A stretch of 64,000 nucleotides of DNA from SZUA-100 sp965248135 (GTDB lineage: Bacteria; Pseudomonadota; Alphaproteobacteria; Rhizobiales; Rhizobiaceae): assembly GCA_965248135.1 (NCBI GenBank), contig CBDFIN010000012.1:682001-746000 (forward strand), read 5' to 3'. The stretch's first letter is position 1; every line of letters starts with the position of its first letter. Positions 41,101 to 50,577 of this stretch are shown in pieces. The notes under the pieces are model-generated. The model saw only the letters and a program-made list of their open reading frames with translations, was not told where the DNA came from and did no database searches. Position numbers and translations under genes: made by a program.

Positions 41101-41408
41101 CCATCAAATACACAAAATCCGGCGGCCAGGTTATTGTTTCAACAGTTTATGAGGAAACCGGTGAAGTCGTTTTGCGGGTGCGGGACACCGGCTTGGGTAT
41201 GAGCGAGACCGAGATTACTACCGCGTTGATGCCGTTTCGGCGGGTGCAGACGGCCGCTCACCAACGGGGAGAGGGAACCGGCCTCGGCCTACCACTGACC
41301 AAAGCGTTGGTTGAAGCCAATCGCGCTCAGTTTTCGATTGAAAGCACGCCTGGAGAGGGCACATTGGTGGAAATTTTCTTCCCGCCAACGCGAGTGCTGA
41401 CCGAGTGA
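38103..41408 (+). CDS. pdhS: PAS-domain sensor histidine kinase PdhS-like (CtrA pathway)
   Basis: A 1101-residue soluble histidine kinase. The C-terminal 260 residues are very like Brucella PdhS: PAS domain (GVVVLDDGGEIRSVNKAAEALFGYSAGEV), HisKA with SHEIRTPLNAIIGFSEVMLEERFG (phospho-His), and HATPase boxes NLVSNAIKYTKSGG, RDTGLGMSE and GTGLGLPLTKALVEANRA. The N-terminus (YPYLDLSVLPGIGELV...) also fits; the middle (residues 230-590) is low-complexity, acidic and variable. PdhS/PleC/DivJ proteins control DivK and thus CtrA in asymmetrically dividing Hyphomicrobiales. GTG 38103 is used; ATG 38115 is a plausible alternative. No membrane segments, as for PdhS. Confidence 0.88.
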   Translation: MSEYMTRYPYLDLSVLPGIGELVVSARAAIIITPDLDQLYWANGEGMGLLGTSKIGPALEGRFTIGEAARRQIIGAIDRLEDATTVNSSLRIRQGFLSKIIGFRVSKVELPDGEVAVLLATEPLHGRAHTKANMAAKAVSSLDGLGHVSAVLEADGTILGMSRGFQSLDLDPAVLAGLVEEVASEDDRLVKRLIKTDHATMAAGIARINDDPAMHLLILAREQDEAAVPQSPSDGDEAGELKPELTPNENQPQPANDAETDMAVLPPVSSLRQPSLSTGDDVEAIDGDIIDEPKLTDVSEGNMSEEMDRPDTPGEPIKLVSGAEGVGDIADADLPEEREDESKQPFKFDASQGPVRFAWRMNAKQKFTSVTADLARVVGPVAANIEGLRWRKVAKRLGLDQDKSIKKALTRQDTWSGKTVLWPVQETELLVPVDLAGLPAFSKKRKFGGYHGFGSIRPADAIVDPKATGMKLVGKSKGRAKDEAEEPILVETGGEDDTQLANPGDGETIDETHGEANNGNVVDLNIQRANKHNRRLSEGERAAFAKIGDKLSDEPTGSTQHEVKEAETETKRAEELDAIHKEAYLPSAFAGLYASREKDVDTSILAKLPIAVLIFKDHDLLFCNQDFTNLTGYQDIDDLRNDGGIETLLGSSDNEQDGFTRIRHKQGEFITVKANLQSVPWHGRRVLLLALKEEQPASDVGDPKNNLAENEVANTASAIGSDMAQIAGFGGISNAELSGVLDTATDGVVVLDDGGEIRSVNKAAEALFGYSAGEVNGKDFTHLLARESHRTARDYLAGLTENTVASLLNDGREMIGKEAQGGLIPLFVTMGRLEESHGLCAVMRDITQWKKAEEDLVAAKRQAELASDQKTEFLAKVSHEIRTPLNAIIGFSEVMLEERFGKIPIDRYREYLRDINRSGTHVLELVNDLLDISKIEAGKLELDFSEVKMNDIIAEGVALSQPQANRDQIIIRTSLSGAVPPVVADPRSIRQIILNLVSNAIKYTKSGGQVIVSTVYEETGEVVLRVRDTGLGMSETEITTALMPFRRVQTAAHQRGEGTGLGLPLTKALVEANRAQFSIESTPGEGTLVEIFFPPTRVLTE

Positions 41409-41481
41409 AGCGATCTGCGAGGACCGGACGCGCATTTCTATCCGCCCGATGTTTTTTTTGCAGCGGAAATAGATTGCCCGG

Positions 41482-41680
41482 TTATAGCTGGGCACCTTCA
41501 AAATGATACTATTCACTACTCTCTTCGCTCACGGCGGGTTCTGCCCGGGACTCCGCTGGGGCGGCGCAAAGGCGCCGGTCGGTTCCGCCCGTAAATTGAT
41601 TTCATCAATTTGTATACCAGGCTTCAATCGCTCCTGATGAGCCATGATCACTTTAAGGTAATCATGCCATACCAAATGCG
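41482..41680. repeat. GC-rich dispersed repeat, copy 2
   Basis: Begins TTATAGCTGGGCACCTTC and contains CTCTTCGCTCACGGCGGG, GGGCGGCGCAAAGGCGCC and a terminal imperfect palindrome around CATGATCACTTTAAGG. Shares with copy 1 an extra inner segment (AAATTGA-TTC-TCAATTT type) absent from copies 3 and 4. The gap 41409-41930 holds this repeat and the leader of the next gene; I see nothing else. Confidence 0.8.
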
Positions 41681-41930
41681 TTAGCCGCGACAGGGGTGTG
41701 ACCAATTATCGCGATATCGTGTCGAAAAAATAAATATATCAAGATTTGAATGCGTTAGCGATGCAAGCTGCTCCACCTTGGAATGATTATACTTTTGAAT
41801 AATTCTAAACTATTGTTTTCTTTGAGTAATTTCGTTGACAGCAATGGCAATTATGCACATACAAGACTTGCGAATGGTTCGCAATCGTCAAAGCCATGGG
41901 GCCTTGAACCCCAAAGGCTGAGGAAATGCT

Positions 41931-42992
41931 ATGAAAATTCGATCTTCCCGTGCGATGGCGAGAGCCGCAATTATTTTAGTCGCTGGTGTCGTTGCGGCGC
42001 TGCCGATGACAACTTCGGCCCTGGCCCAAAGCGAAGTAAACATCTACTCCTATCGCCAGTCCGGCCTGATCAAGCCGCTGCTGGACGCTTTTACCAAACA
42101 GACCGGTATCACCACCAGGGTAATTTTTGCCAAAAAGGGGCTGAGCCAGCGCATCGCGTCTGAAGGTGCTAATTCGCCGGCAGATGTTATGTTGACGGTC
42201 GATGTCGGCCGCTTGGCCGGTGCAAAGCGCAGCGGTATCACCCAGGCCGTATCAAGCGATGAGATCATCGCCAATATTCCGGCCCAATATCGTGACCCGG
42301 ACGGCCATTGGTTCGGTGTAACCACTCGCGCTCGAGTAGTATTCGCATCCAGGGAGCGCGTCGAACAGAAAACCATCACCTATGAGGAACTGGCCGAACC
42401 GCAATGGAAAAGGCGAATTTGCACCCGCTCGGGACAGCACGTCTATTCCATCGGTTTGTTTGCATCCATGATTGCCCATCACGGTGTTGAATGGACAGAA
42501 AACTGGCTCACCGGCCTTAAGGCCAATCTTGTACATAAACCATCCGGCAACGACCGGGCGCAGGTGAAGTCTATCTATGCTGGCGAATGCGACATTGCCC
42601 TGGGTAACACCTATTATATGGGGAAAATGCAGACCAATGAGAAAGAGCCGGTTCAAAAGGAATGGGCTGATTCAGTGCGGGTCATTTTTCCTAATGCAGA
42701 GGATCGCGGAACCCATGTAAATATCTCAGGCATGATTATGGCCAAACACGCACCAAACCCGCAAAACGCCCGCAAGTTGCTGGAGTTCTTGACATCGGAT
42801 ATGGCGCAAAAAGTCTATGCCGAGGCAAATTATGAATATCCGGTCAAACCGGGTGTCACCGCCTCGAACCTGGTAATGTCCTGGGGAAAAATCAATCCGG
42901 ATTCGATTAGCTTGAGCGAAGTGGCCAAACATCGCAAAGCGGCCAGCCAATTGGTCGATAAGGTCGGCTTCAATGACGGGCCCAACTCCTGA
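41931..42992 (+). CDS. Iron(III) ABC transporter substrate-binding protein (FutA/FbpA type)
   Basis: Periplasmic ferric-iron-binding protein of 353 residues. A signal peptide (ARAAIILVAGVVAALPMTTSALAQ) is followed by VNIYSYRQSGLIKPLLDAFTKQTG and the iron-site region with tyrosines in GNTYYMGKM, matching the FutA type. GAGGAA lies 5 nt before the ATG. The permease gene follows 109 nt later, but no ATPase gene is adjacent, which such transporters need. Confidence 0.9.
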   Translation: MKIRSSRAMARAAIILVAGVVAALPMTTSALAQSEVNIYSYRQSGLIKPLLDAFTKQTGITTRVIFAKKGLSQRIASEGANSPADVMLTVDVGRLAGAKRSGITQAVSSDEIIANIPAQYRDPDGHWFGVTTRARVVFASRERVEQKTITYEELAEPQWKRRICTRSGQHVYSIGLFASMIAHHGVEWTENWLTGLKANLVHKPSGNDRAQVKSIYAGECDIALGNTYYMGKMQTNEKEPVQKEWADSVRVIFPNAEDRGTHVNISGMIMAKHAPNPQNARKLLEFLTSDMAQKVYAEANYEYPVKPGVTASNLVMSWGKINPDSISLSEVAKHRKAASQLVDKVGFNDGPNS

Positions 42993-43101
42993 CAGGGCGG
43001 CTGCACACAACACCGGATCGCGGCAATTTTGAAAGAGCAAGCCCACGGTCTGCGCCATTCTGTTACGCTTGCCATCCCCTCTTGATGATTGGGGCGAAGC
43101 G

Positions 43102-44751
43102 ATGAGGGTATATGGCGGAAGCAGGTCCAATGGGATTTTTGTCCTTCCAGCGCTAATTGCCGGGCTGTTGTTGATTGTGCCGCTTGTGGCGTTGATATAT
43201 CTGGCGAGCGGCAATTCTGACGATGTGTGGCCGCATCTGGCCGCCAATGTGTTGCCTGGCTCGATAATCACAACCATATTTTTGATGGCGGGGGTGGGCG
43301 CGGCCACGGCTGTCGTAGGTGTGGGAACCGCCTGGCTGACATCGCTGTGCATCTTTCCGGGAAGAAAACTGCTGCAATGGTTGTTGGTGGCCCCTCTCGC
43401 CATGCCGATCTATATTATAACCTATATCTATATCGAATTACTCGATTATTCAGGGCCAGTTCAGTCTTCAATTCGATATTTGTTTGGCTTTAGCTCGATC
43501 CGCGACTACTGGTTTCCCGATTTTCGCAGCCTGCCGGGTGCAATACTCGTGATGACGCTGGTGCTCTATCCATATGTCTATTTGACCACACGGTTGGTCT
43601 TTTTAATGCAGGGAGCAGCGATCCTCGAAGCCGCCAGAACATTGGGCGCCAGCCGGGAAAGGGTATTTTTGCGAGTCGCGCTGCCCTTGGCCCGCCCTGC
43701 CATTGCCGTTGGTGTGACCGTTGCTTTGATGGAAGCCCTAAATGACATTGGTGCGGTTGAAATTCTTGGTGTCCAGACGCTGACCTTTTCGATCTATGAT
43801 ACCTGGCTCAACCGTGGCTCTCTGGCAGGTGCTGCCCAAATCGCCTGTTTCACTTTGTTAATCGTGGTAATCCTGATTGCCATCGAAAGGTTTTTTCGCC
43901 GCCATCAACAATATGTGGCAGGCAGACAACAAAGGCCACCGTCAAAATTTCCGCTTTCCGGCATCACGGCGCTGGCCGCCATGATAGCGTGCATTGTGCC
44001 AGTATTGCTCGGGTTTATCGTACCGGTTGTGGCATTGATCGACTTTTCTTCAAGACGCCTTGATCAGCTGTCCGATGCGGCCTTGTGGAGCGCCAGTGCA
44101 AACAGTTTGCTGGTAGCCTCGCTTACCGCCATTGTAACCGTCATTGCCGCGTTCTTTCTGGTTTATGCGGTTCGGCTGATGCCGCGCCGGTCGGTGCGCT
44201 TGACCGGCCGGCTGGCGTCGCTTGGTTATGCGGTGCCCGGAACGGTGATAGCGGTCGGTGTACTGGTGCCCCTTGCCGGTTTGGACAACTGGATTGACGG
44301 TGTCATGCGCGCCAGCTTTGGCATCTCGACCGGGTTGTTGTTATCAGGCTCGGTATTGATAATCATCTATGCGTGCAGCGTGCGCTTTCTGGCTCTTGCC
44401 CACGGTTCGCTTGAATCGGGATTGGGCAAAATATCGGTTCATCTTGACATGGCTTCACGGTCGCTCGGCCGAACCTCCTGGCAAACCATGAACCAAATTC
44501 ATTTGCCATTATTAGCACGGGCCATGGCCACAGCGGCGCTGCTAGTGTTTGTCGATACCATGAAGGAATTATCGGCGACGATTTTATTGCGCCCGTTTGA
44601 CTTCAACACGCTGGCCACACTGGTCTATGAACGCGCCTCGCTGGCCGTATTTGAGGACGCGGCAGTTGCGGCCTTGATCATCATCGCAATCGGCCTGGCG
44701 CCGGTTGTACTGTTGATGCGTATGAGTGAGCAGGCGACGGGCAGAAGATAA
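43102..44751 (+). CDS. Iron ABC transporter permease (FutB/FbpB type)
   Basis: Two fused permease halves, about 549 residues, with roughly 12 membrane segments and two EAA loops: EAARTLGASRERVFLRVALPLARPAIAVG and MASRSLGRTSWQTMNQIHLPLLARAMATA. This is typical for ferric-iron uptake permeases. ATG 43102 is preferred over a TTG at 43069. It would pair with the binding protein upstream. The expected ATPase (FutC/FbpC) is missing: a terminator and a convergent gene follow directly. Confidence 0.9.
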   Translation: MRVYGGSRSNGIFVLPALIAGLLLIVPLVALIYLASGNSDDVWPHLAANVLPGSIITTIFLMAGVGAATAVVGVGTAWLTSLCIFPGRKLLQWLLVAPLAMPIYIITYIYIELLDYSGPVQSSIRYLFGFSSIRDYWFPDFRSLPGAILVMTLVLYPYVYLTTRLVFLMQGAAILEAARTLGASRERVFLRVALPLARPAIAVGVTVALMEALNDIGAVEILGVQTLTFSIYDTWLNRGSLAGAAQIACFTLLIVVILIAIERFFRRHQQYVAGRQQRPPSKFPLSGITALAAMIACIVPVLLGFIVPVVALIDFSSRRLDQLSDAALWSASANSLLVASLTAIVTVIAAFFLVYAVRLMPRRSVRLTGRLASLGYAVPGTVIAVGVLVPLAGLDNWIDGVMRASFGISTGLLLSGSVLIIIYACSVRFLALAHGSLESGLGKISVHLDMASRSLGRTSWQTMNQIHLPLLARAMATAALLVFVDTMKELSATILLRPFDFNTLATLVYERASLAVFEDAAVAALIIIAIGLAPVVLLMRMSEQATGRR

Positions 44752-44778
44752 AAAAAAGTGCGGGTCAAAAACCCGCAC
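44751..44778 (-). terminator. Rho-independent terminator of the acetoacetate-CoA ligase gene
   Basis: Hairpin GTGCGGGT-CAAAA-ACCCGCAC at 44758-44778. On the minus strand it is followed by a run of seven T (44751-44757), so it should end transcripts coming from the ligase gene at 45022; on the plus strand it could also halt the permease transcript. Confidence 0.8.
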
Positions 44779-45021
44779 CGGAAGGAATAGAAAGCTGTAT
44801 GGTCAGGAATAACTTAGTCGCTGTAGTCCGGTTTCCAGGCCAGGAAACTCTGTAGTTGCTCATCCTACGAGAATTGTCCCGCGTTGGGCAAACAATGCGG
44901 TCAATCCGTTTACAAGTGCTTGCCGAATTATTGTCAAGTTTAACCAAACCCCCGTCTTTTTTATCACGGTAAATTTTGGTGATACTTTTGGGTAACCATG
45001 AGAATCGAGAAAAACTGCCAT

Positions 45022-46977
45022 TCAATCATTCAACTCGGCCAAATTGCGGTAAATTTCCAATGCCTCGGGGTTTGCCAGCGCCTCCTGGTTGTTAACCTTT
45101 CTACCGTGGATGACATCTCGCACGGCCAGTTCAGTTATTTTTCCTGACTTGGTGCGTGGAATATCGTTGACGGCAATAATTTTGGCGGGCACATGGCGCG
45201 GTGAAGCACCAAACCGGATTTTATGTTTGATGGCGGTAACAAGTTCCGTGTCCAATTCAATGCCCTTGGCTAGGCGCACAAAAAGCACAATTCGGGTGTC
45301 ATACTGCCAGCTCTGCCCAACGCAGATAGCTTCAACCACCTCGGGCATTTGTTCAACCTGGTTGTAGATTTCCGCAGTTCCGATACGAACGCCGCCGGGA
45401 TTAAGCGTCGCATCCGAGCGACCGTGGATTATCATGCCACCATGTTCGGTCCATTCAGCGAAGTCGCCATGACACCAGACATTGTCGAACCGTTCAAAAT
45501 ATGCGGCAGAATATTTCTTGCCATCGTCATCATTCCAAAAACCAATCGGCATCGTTGGAAAGGCGCGGGTGCAAACAAGTTCACCCTTCTCCATCGGCAC
45601 AGGCCGGCCATCATCATTCCATACTTGCATCGCCATCCCGAGCGCTGGCCCCTGGATTTCCCCCTTATAAACCGGTTTCCAGGGAATGCCGCCAACAAAA
45701 CAGGCAACGATATCCGTACCCCCTGATACCGAAGCCAGATGGACGTCCTGCTTGATGGAGGAATAGACGAAATCGAAGTTTTCGGGGGCCAGCGGCGAAC
45801 CCGTTGATGCAATCATACGCACTGTAGTGAGATTGTGGCTATTGATGGGAACGACGCCTTGATTACGCAAGGCGTCGATGAATTTGGCTGAGGTGCCGAA
45901 AAAATCGATGCCGATTTCATCGGCATAGTCAAACAATATATTGCCATCGGGATAAAACGGCGATCCGTCATAGAGCACCAACGATGCTTCGCTGGCAAGC
46001 GCTGTCACCAGCCAGTTCCACATCATCCATCCGCAAGTGGTGAAATAGAACACCTTTTCTCCAGCGGAAATATCACAGTGAAACTGGTGTTCCTTAAGGT
46101 GCTGGATGAGTGTTCCACCGGCGGAGTGGACAATGCATTTTGGTATGCCGGTGGTGCCAGAAGAAAACAACACATAAAGCGGATGATCGAATGGCAAAGG
46201 GGTAAATTCCAATTCGCCCGGTTCAAAATCAGCGATGAACAAACCCAGTGATTGGGTGTTGGGCGTCTTTTTAACCACCTCGTCCACATTGTCGAGATAG
46301 GGAATAATCACCGTTCGTTTGGCATCAAGAGCCGGGACAATCTGCTTCAGTTTTTCCGACACATCCACCGGCTTGCCGTTGTACCAATAGCCATCGCTGG
46401 CAAAAAACAGGGCTGGTTCGATTTGACCAAAACGGTCAAGCACACCCTTGACGCCAAAATCGGGCGAGCAAGACGACCATATGGCGCCTATCGAGCTTGC
46501 AGCCAGCATTGCCGCGACAGTTTCAGGAACATTGGGTAACATCGCCGCAATACGGTCTTTGGGCTTGATACCGAGCTTCAACAGGGCCTGCTGCAACCGG
46601 GACACCAACCGGTTCAATTCGTCGTAGCTTACCTGGCGTGAAACCTTGTCTTCCCCTTTGAAGTAAATGGCCGTGGCATCGCCGGTCCGGCGCAGCAGAT
46701 TTTCAGCAAAATTCAGTTGTCCGTCGGGGAAAAACCGGGCACCCGGCATTTTGTCACCATCGAACAGAATTCTGTCGCCCTTTTGCCCTTTGATGGCGCA
46801 ATAATCCCACACCGCATTCCAGAAGGCGGAACGGTCATCAATCGACCATTTGTAAAGGGCATCATAGCCTTGTGCGGTTGCTGGATAGTCAGCCTCAAGG
46901 GTAGCTGCAAACCGGGTCAGATTGCTCTTTTTCACCGTTGCAGGAGCCGGTGTCCACAATGGGTTTTGTGTGCTCAT
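45022..46977 (-). CDS. Acetoacetate-CoA ligase
   Basis: Activates acetoacetate with ATP and CoA (acyl-adenylate-forming family), allowing ketone bodies or PHB-derived acetoacetate to be used. About 651 residues as usual. AMP-binding motif LFSSGTTGIPKCIVHSAGGT, GWMMWNWLVTALA, the adenylate region FFGTSAKFIDAL and the C-terminal catalytic lysine motif IPRTKSGKITELAVRDVI are intact. I start at ATG 46977 (GAGG just upstream); a longer frame to 47094 would add an unrelated leader. The gap 44779-45021 shows no gene. Confidence 0.94.
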   Translation of the reverse strand: MSTQNPLWTPAPATVKKSNLTRFAATLEADYPATAQGYDALYKWSIDDRSAFWNAVWDYCAIKGQKGDRILFDGDKMPGARFFPDGQLNFAENLLRRTGDATAIYFKGEDKVSRQVSYDELNRLVSRLQQALLKLGIKPKDRIAAMLPNVPETVAAMLAASSIGAIWSSCSPDFGVKGVLDRFGQIEPALFFASDGYWYNGKPVDVSEKLKQIVPALDAKRTVIIPYLDNVDEVVKKTPNTQSLGLFIADFEPGELEFTPLPFDHPLYVLFSSGTTGIPKCIVHSAGGTLIQHLKEHQFHCDISAGEKVFYFTTCGWMMWNWLVTALASEASLVLYDGSPFYPDGNILFDYADEIGIDFFGTSAKFIDALRNQGVVPINSHNLTTVRMIASTGSPLAPENFDFVYSSIKQDVHLASVSGGTDIVACFVGGIPWKPVYKGEIQGPALGMAMQVWNDDGRPVPMEKGELVCTRAFPTMPIGFWNDDDGKKYSAAYFERFDNVWCHGDFAEWTEHGGMIIHGRSDATLNPGGVRIGTAEIYNQVEQMPEVVEAICVGQSWQYDTRIVLFVRLAKGIELDTELVTAIKHKIRFGASPRHVPAKIIAVNDIPRTKSGKITELAVRDVIHGRKVNNQEALANPEALEIYRNLAELND

Positions 46978-47259
46978 GATACCTCGGACAATAGTTGGCG
47001 GAAGTTTTGCTTCATTGCAGACCGCTGCGGGGCAAAAATTGATAGATATCATTAGGCAAATGTGGCGTTTGGGTCCAGTAATTTCAGCTGACAAGTGAGT
47101 TCAAGCGCTTCACCGCTCAAACAGCATCGCAAACCTTGCAACGACCACAGACTTGGTGTCAAAGAATGAACGATCCTGGTCGACGTTGATGTGAGAACCA
47201 CGCTTGTGATATCAATAGAGAGTAAGACCAATGCCTTTGATGAAATGGAGCCCCAAGCG

Positions 47260-49176
47260 ATGAGACGTTTGCTCGTAGCAATCGGCGTATTTATCGTTCT
47301 GGCGGGGGTTGCCGCTGTGGCAACGCCATGGCTGCTTTCGTCTGATATCGTAAAACGGGAAATTACCAGTCGCATTGAAGAATTAACGGGACTGAAAACA
47401 ACGTTGAAGGGGGATCCGAAACTTTCGCTCATCCCTTTCCTGGGAATCAAGTTGAAGGATGTGGTGATTGCCAGTCCGCCGGGAATAGACCCGCTTTATA
47501 AAGATCAACCATTGGTGACAATGGAGGCGCTAAAGGGGCGCCTTAGATTCTTACCGGCCATATTCGGCCAGGCGGAACTGGCTGACTTTAAGATGATAAG
47601 GCCTTTGTTCAACATCACGGTGACCCGGCGGGGAAAGGCGAACTGGCGGTCAAAGCGGGGGGTGTTGGGCGATTTGCTGTCCGCAGGTTCGTCGCAGGAG
47701 GGGTCCAACGGTTATCAACCGGCCGAGCCAACCCGGTTAGGAGATTTTGAAATCATCAATGGCGTTGTGCGATATCAAAATGATCAATTAGGACGCACCG
47801 CCGAGATAACCAGTTTGAATATGTTGATCGCCTGGCCGGACACCGCCAATACGGTTTCCTATGCCGGCTCCATGGTTTGGTCCGGAGAGGTTGTCGAAGT
47901 CTCGGGCCGGGTTGATGAGCCGGTGAAGATGCTTACCGGAGGCAAGTCCGGTTTGACAATTGATTTGAAATCATCGCCCTTGTCGACCCACTTCGAAGGT
48001 GTTGCAGATTATCAACCGGAGCCACTATTTTCTGGCGATGTTGAGATTTCCTCAACATCGCTCAGGCAATTTCTTGCCTGGACCGGCTACAGCCTATCCC
48101 CCGGTTCAACGCCCGGTGAGCTGAAGTTGTCGTCCAGTATAATTGCAACTCCATCCTGGATAAAATTTCAAAACGCGACAATATCGCTGGACGGCAATAC
48201 CGGCACCGGGTTTATTGACATGTCGGTTTCTGAAACCAATCGGATCAGTTTTGGTGGCACGCTGGCCTATAGCGATTTGAACCTTGATCCGTACATCCAG
48301 GCACTCGAGCCCGGTAAGGGAATTGATAAAAAAGAGCCTGAGATTGCCAAAATCGAATTGATAAATGAATTTGACTTTGATCTTCGGTTTTCTGCCGACA
48401 CCGCGATCCTTGGTGATTTGGCTATGTCATCGATGGCGGCGACGGCCCAATTAAAAGATGGCAACATCATTGTTGATGTCGGCGAAGCATCAATATTCGG
48501 TGGAACCCTGCAGGCGCAGCTTCAGGCGAGGGAAGAAGAAGGGGCTCCTTCCGGTGAATTAAAGCTCAATTTGAACGACATTGAATTGGGAGATTTCAGT
48601 CGCTTTGTCTCTCCAGTAGGAATGACGCTTTTCGGCAAAGGCTCGGCATCGATCGCGTTGAGCTCTAGAGGTCGAAATATGTCACAGATAATGCAACGGC
48701 TGAACGGTGCAATGAGCCTGGAAGCAGCTGAGGGAAGGATTGAGGGAATTAATCTTGCGGCGATCGCCAGGGATGGCAGCAATACGATAATAATCGACGC
48801 CAGCAAGGTGTTGGCGAGTACCACCGAATTCAACGACCTGGCCATTGGTATGCATATAGCCAACGGTATTGCATTTTTTGAAGAAACCAATTTGCGGGGC
48901 GACCGCATTCATGCCAAATTGGGCGGTAAGGCCGATCTGTGGCGTCGAAGTCTCGCGATGAATGGACGCGTGGTACTGTTTAAATCCGCCGCCACCACCA
49001 GCGATGATAAGGAAAACATCATGCTGGACATTCCATTTTTTGTCGGCGGAACCGTGCGCTCGCCGTTATTTGCGCCTGATTTCCTGTCACCGCGCCGCAC
49101 CATGCAATTAGAAAAAGAACCAGCGAAAAACACCAGCCCCCCTTCGCAAGGAATCCCGGACAAAGCGCTTAATTGA
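47260..49176 (+). CDS. AsmA family protein
   Basis: A 638-residue inner-membrane-anchored periplasmic protein of the AsmA family, large beta-rich proteins implicated in lipid transport or outer-membrane assembly. An N-terminal helix (LLVAIGVFIVLAGVAAVATPWLL) is followed by the AsmA N-terminal domain (SSDIVKREITSRIEELTGLKTTLKGDPKLSLIPFLGIKLKDV) and the C-terminal repeat region (FSRFVSPVGMTLFGKGSASIALSSRGRNMSQIMQRLNGAMSLEAAEGRIEGINL). Start at ATG 47260 has GGAG 9 nt upstream; an earlier start at 47191 adds an unlikely leader. Confidence 0.88.
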   Translation: MRRLLVAIGVFIVLAGVAAVATPWLLSSDIVKREITSRIEELTGLKTTLKGDPKLSLIPFLGIKLKDVVIASPPGIDPLYKDQPLVTMEALKGRLRFLPAIFGQAELADFKMIRPLFNITVTRRGKANWRSKRGVLGDLLSAGSSQEGSNGYQPAEPTRLGDFEIINGVVRYQNDQLGRTAEITSLNMLIAWPDTANTVSYAGSMVWSGEVVEVSGRVDEPVKMLTGGKSGLTIDLKSSPLSTHFEGVADYQPEPLFSGDVEISSTSLRQFLAWTGYSLSPGSTPGELKLSSSIIATPSWIKFQNATISLDGNTGTGFIDMSVSETNRISFGGTLAYSDLNLDPYIQALEPGKGIDKKEPEIAKIELINEFDFDLRFSADTAILGDLAMSSMAATAQLKDGNIIVDVGEASIFGGTLQAQLQAREEEGAPSGELKLNLNDIELGDFSRFVSPVGMTLFGKGSASIALSSRGRNMSQIMQRLNGAMSLEAAEGRIEGINLAAIARDGSNTIIIDASKVLASTTEFNDLAIGMHIANGIAFFEETNLRGDRIHAKLGGKADLWRRSLAMNGRVVLFKSAATTSDDKENIMLDIPFFVGGTVRSPLFAPDFLSPRRTMQLEKEPAKNTSPPSQGIPDKALN

Positions 49177-49192
49177 TATACCTTGGTTCACA

Positions 49193-50473
49193 TCAATTGA
49201 GGGCCACGGTTTTTGCTTCGGCTTTTTTACCACGTCCGCTCACCAGCGGCACCACCTTGTCGGTTTGCTGTTTGACTGCAAGGGTGAATAATTCGACTTT
49301 TTGACTTACACCCTGCAGGGTGTGCTCGCCAACCCCGGTCCATGTGTCGGGCACAGATGAAGCGACATCTTTGGTAACGAGGATGTCATTTCCGGTAATT
49401 TTTGTAAGCGCCTCGATGCGCGAAACTTCGTTGACCGTCGGACCGATAATCGAGAATGTCAGCCGCTCGGCCACGCCGATATTGCCGAACATCAAAGAGC
49501 CAACATTGAGCGCAACGCCAAATTTGATTGGTGCAAGCCCACCCGTAATACGTTCTCTTTCTATTTTCTTCTTGATCGAAACTGAGTTCTGCAGGGCGCG
49601 GGTGGCAGCGCAAATGGCCTGGTTCTTTTCCTCTTCATCATCAAACGGAAAGATTGCCAAAACGGCATCGCCGATGAAATCCAGCACTTCTCCGCCAGCC
49701 TCGATTACCGGACCGGCAGTGGCTTCAAAGTAGCTGTTTAGCAATTGCAAATAGTCTTCACCGGCCATGGTATCTGCCAGGGCCGTGGAACTGCGCAAGT
49801 CACTGTACCAGACCACAGCGTTGGTGATAGTGTGATCGTTGCGACGAATTTCCCCGCTCAACACCCGGTCACCGGCCCGCTTGCCGAGATAGGTCTCCAC
49901 AATATTATGAGATATCCGCGTTTGCACAGCGGTTTTACAGGCAACCGCAAAGCGCCGCTGAATCTTTTGAAGTGCCTCGATTTCCTTGTCGGAGAATCCA
50001 CCGGGACGGTCGGCCGACCAGGTGACCACAATCCCCCGTCCCACGGTTTTTTCCTTTGGCTTTCCCTTATAGAATTCGGTCGCTACTACAAGATAGTCCG
50101 TCATTCCCATGTCGAGCACATCTTGCAATACGGGAAAATCAATCAGCTTGTTTGGACCATCGAGGTTTCGGCGAAGCACAGAAATCTGATGATCAACCAT
50201 GTGCTTCATCGGGCTTTGGAGCCATGAATCGTTCATTTCTTCCTGGTGCACAAATTGCTCAAACTCAGTGCCCTTGGAACGGTTCCACAATATCGTTTCG
50301 GCCTGAAACAGCGGATGCAGCGTTGGCCAGGTCAAACGGGCGCGGGCAAGCGGAATACCGATGGCATGCAGCCGGTGGCAAAGCCCCTCGAACATGCCAA
50401 CAATATCGGGCTCGGAAAGCGCCTGATCCACCAACCATTCGTTGATTCCAGTTACCAGTGTGTTGTCACTCAA
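49193..50473 (-). CDS. Class III adenylate/guanylate cyclase
   Basis: A 426-residue cytoplasmic protein. Residues about 1-190 form a variable sensory part; residues about 215-395 are a class III cyclase domain with metal-binding aspartates in WYSDLRSSTALAD and FIGDAVLAIFPF, and the later region ALNVGSLMFGNIGVAERLTFSIIGPTVNEVSRIEAL. This architecture is abundant in rhizobia. No membrane segment is present. It is convergent with the AsmA gene and stands alone. Confidence 0.9.
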   Translation of the reverse strand: MSDNTLVTGINEWLVDQALSEPDIVGMFEGLCHRLHAIGIPLARARLTWPTLHPLFQAETILWNRSKGTEFEQFVHQEEMNDSWLQSPMKHMVDHQISVLRRNLDGPNKLIDFPVLQDVLDMGMTDYLVVATEFYKGKPKEKTVGRGIVVTWSADRPGGFSDKEIEALQKIQRRFAVACKTAVQTRISHNIVETYLGKRAGDRVLSGEIRRNDHTITNAVVWYSDLRSSTALADTMAGEDYLQLLNSYFEATAGPVIEAGGEVLDFIGDAVLAIFPFDDEEEKNQAICAATRALQNSVSIKKKIERERITGGLAPIKFGVALNVGSLMFGNIGVAERLTFSIIGPTVNEVSRIEALTKITGNDILVTKDVASSVPDTWTGVGEHTLQGVSQKVELFTLAVKQQTDKVVPLVSGRGKKAEAKTVALN

Positions 50474-50577
50474 AATGAATATCCTCCGCTCATTCAGCCA
50501 AAATTGACGATGACGCGATTTTACAAGATGTTGGGTCCGCAGCCGCTATTTGCAAGGCTGGCGTTGATAATAATAAA

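Noticed and set aside
44765..45025. 86-codon minus-strand frame downstream of the acetoacetate-CoA ligase gene
   Set aside because: It lies across the terminator, has no ribosome site and no protein-like pattern.
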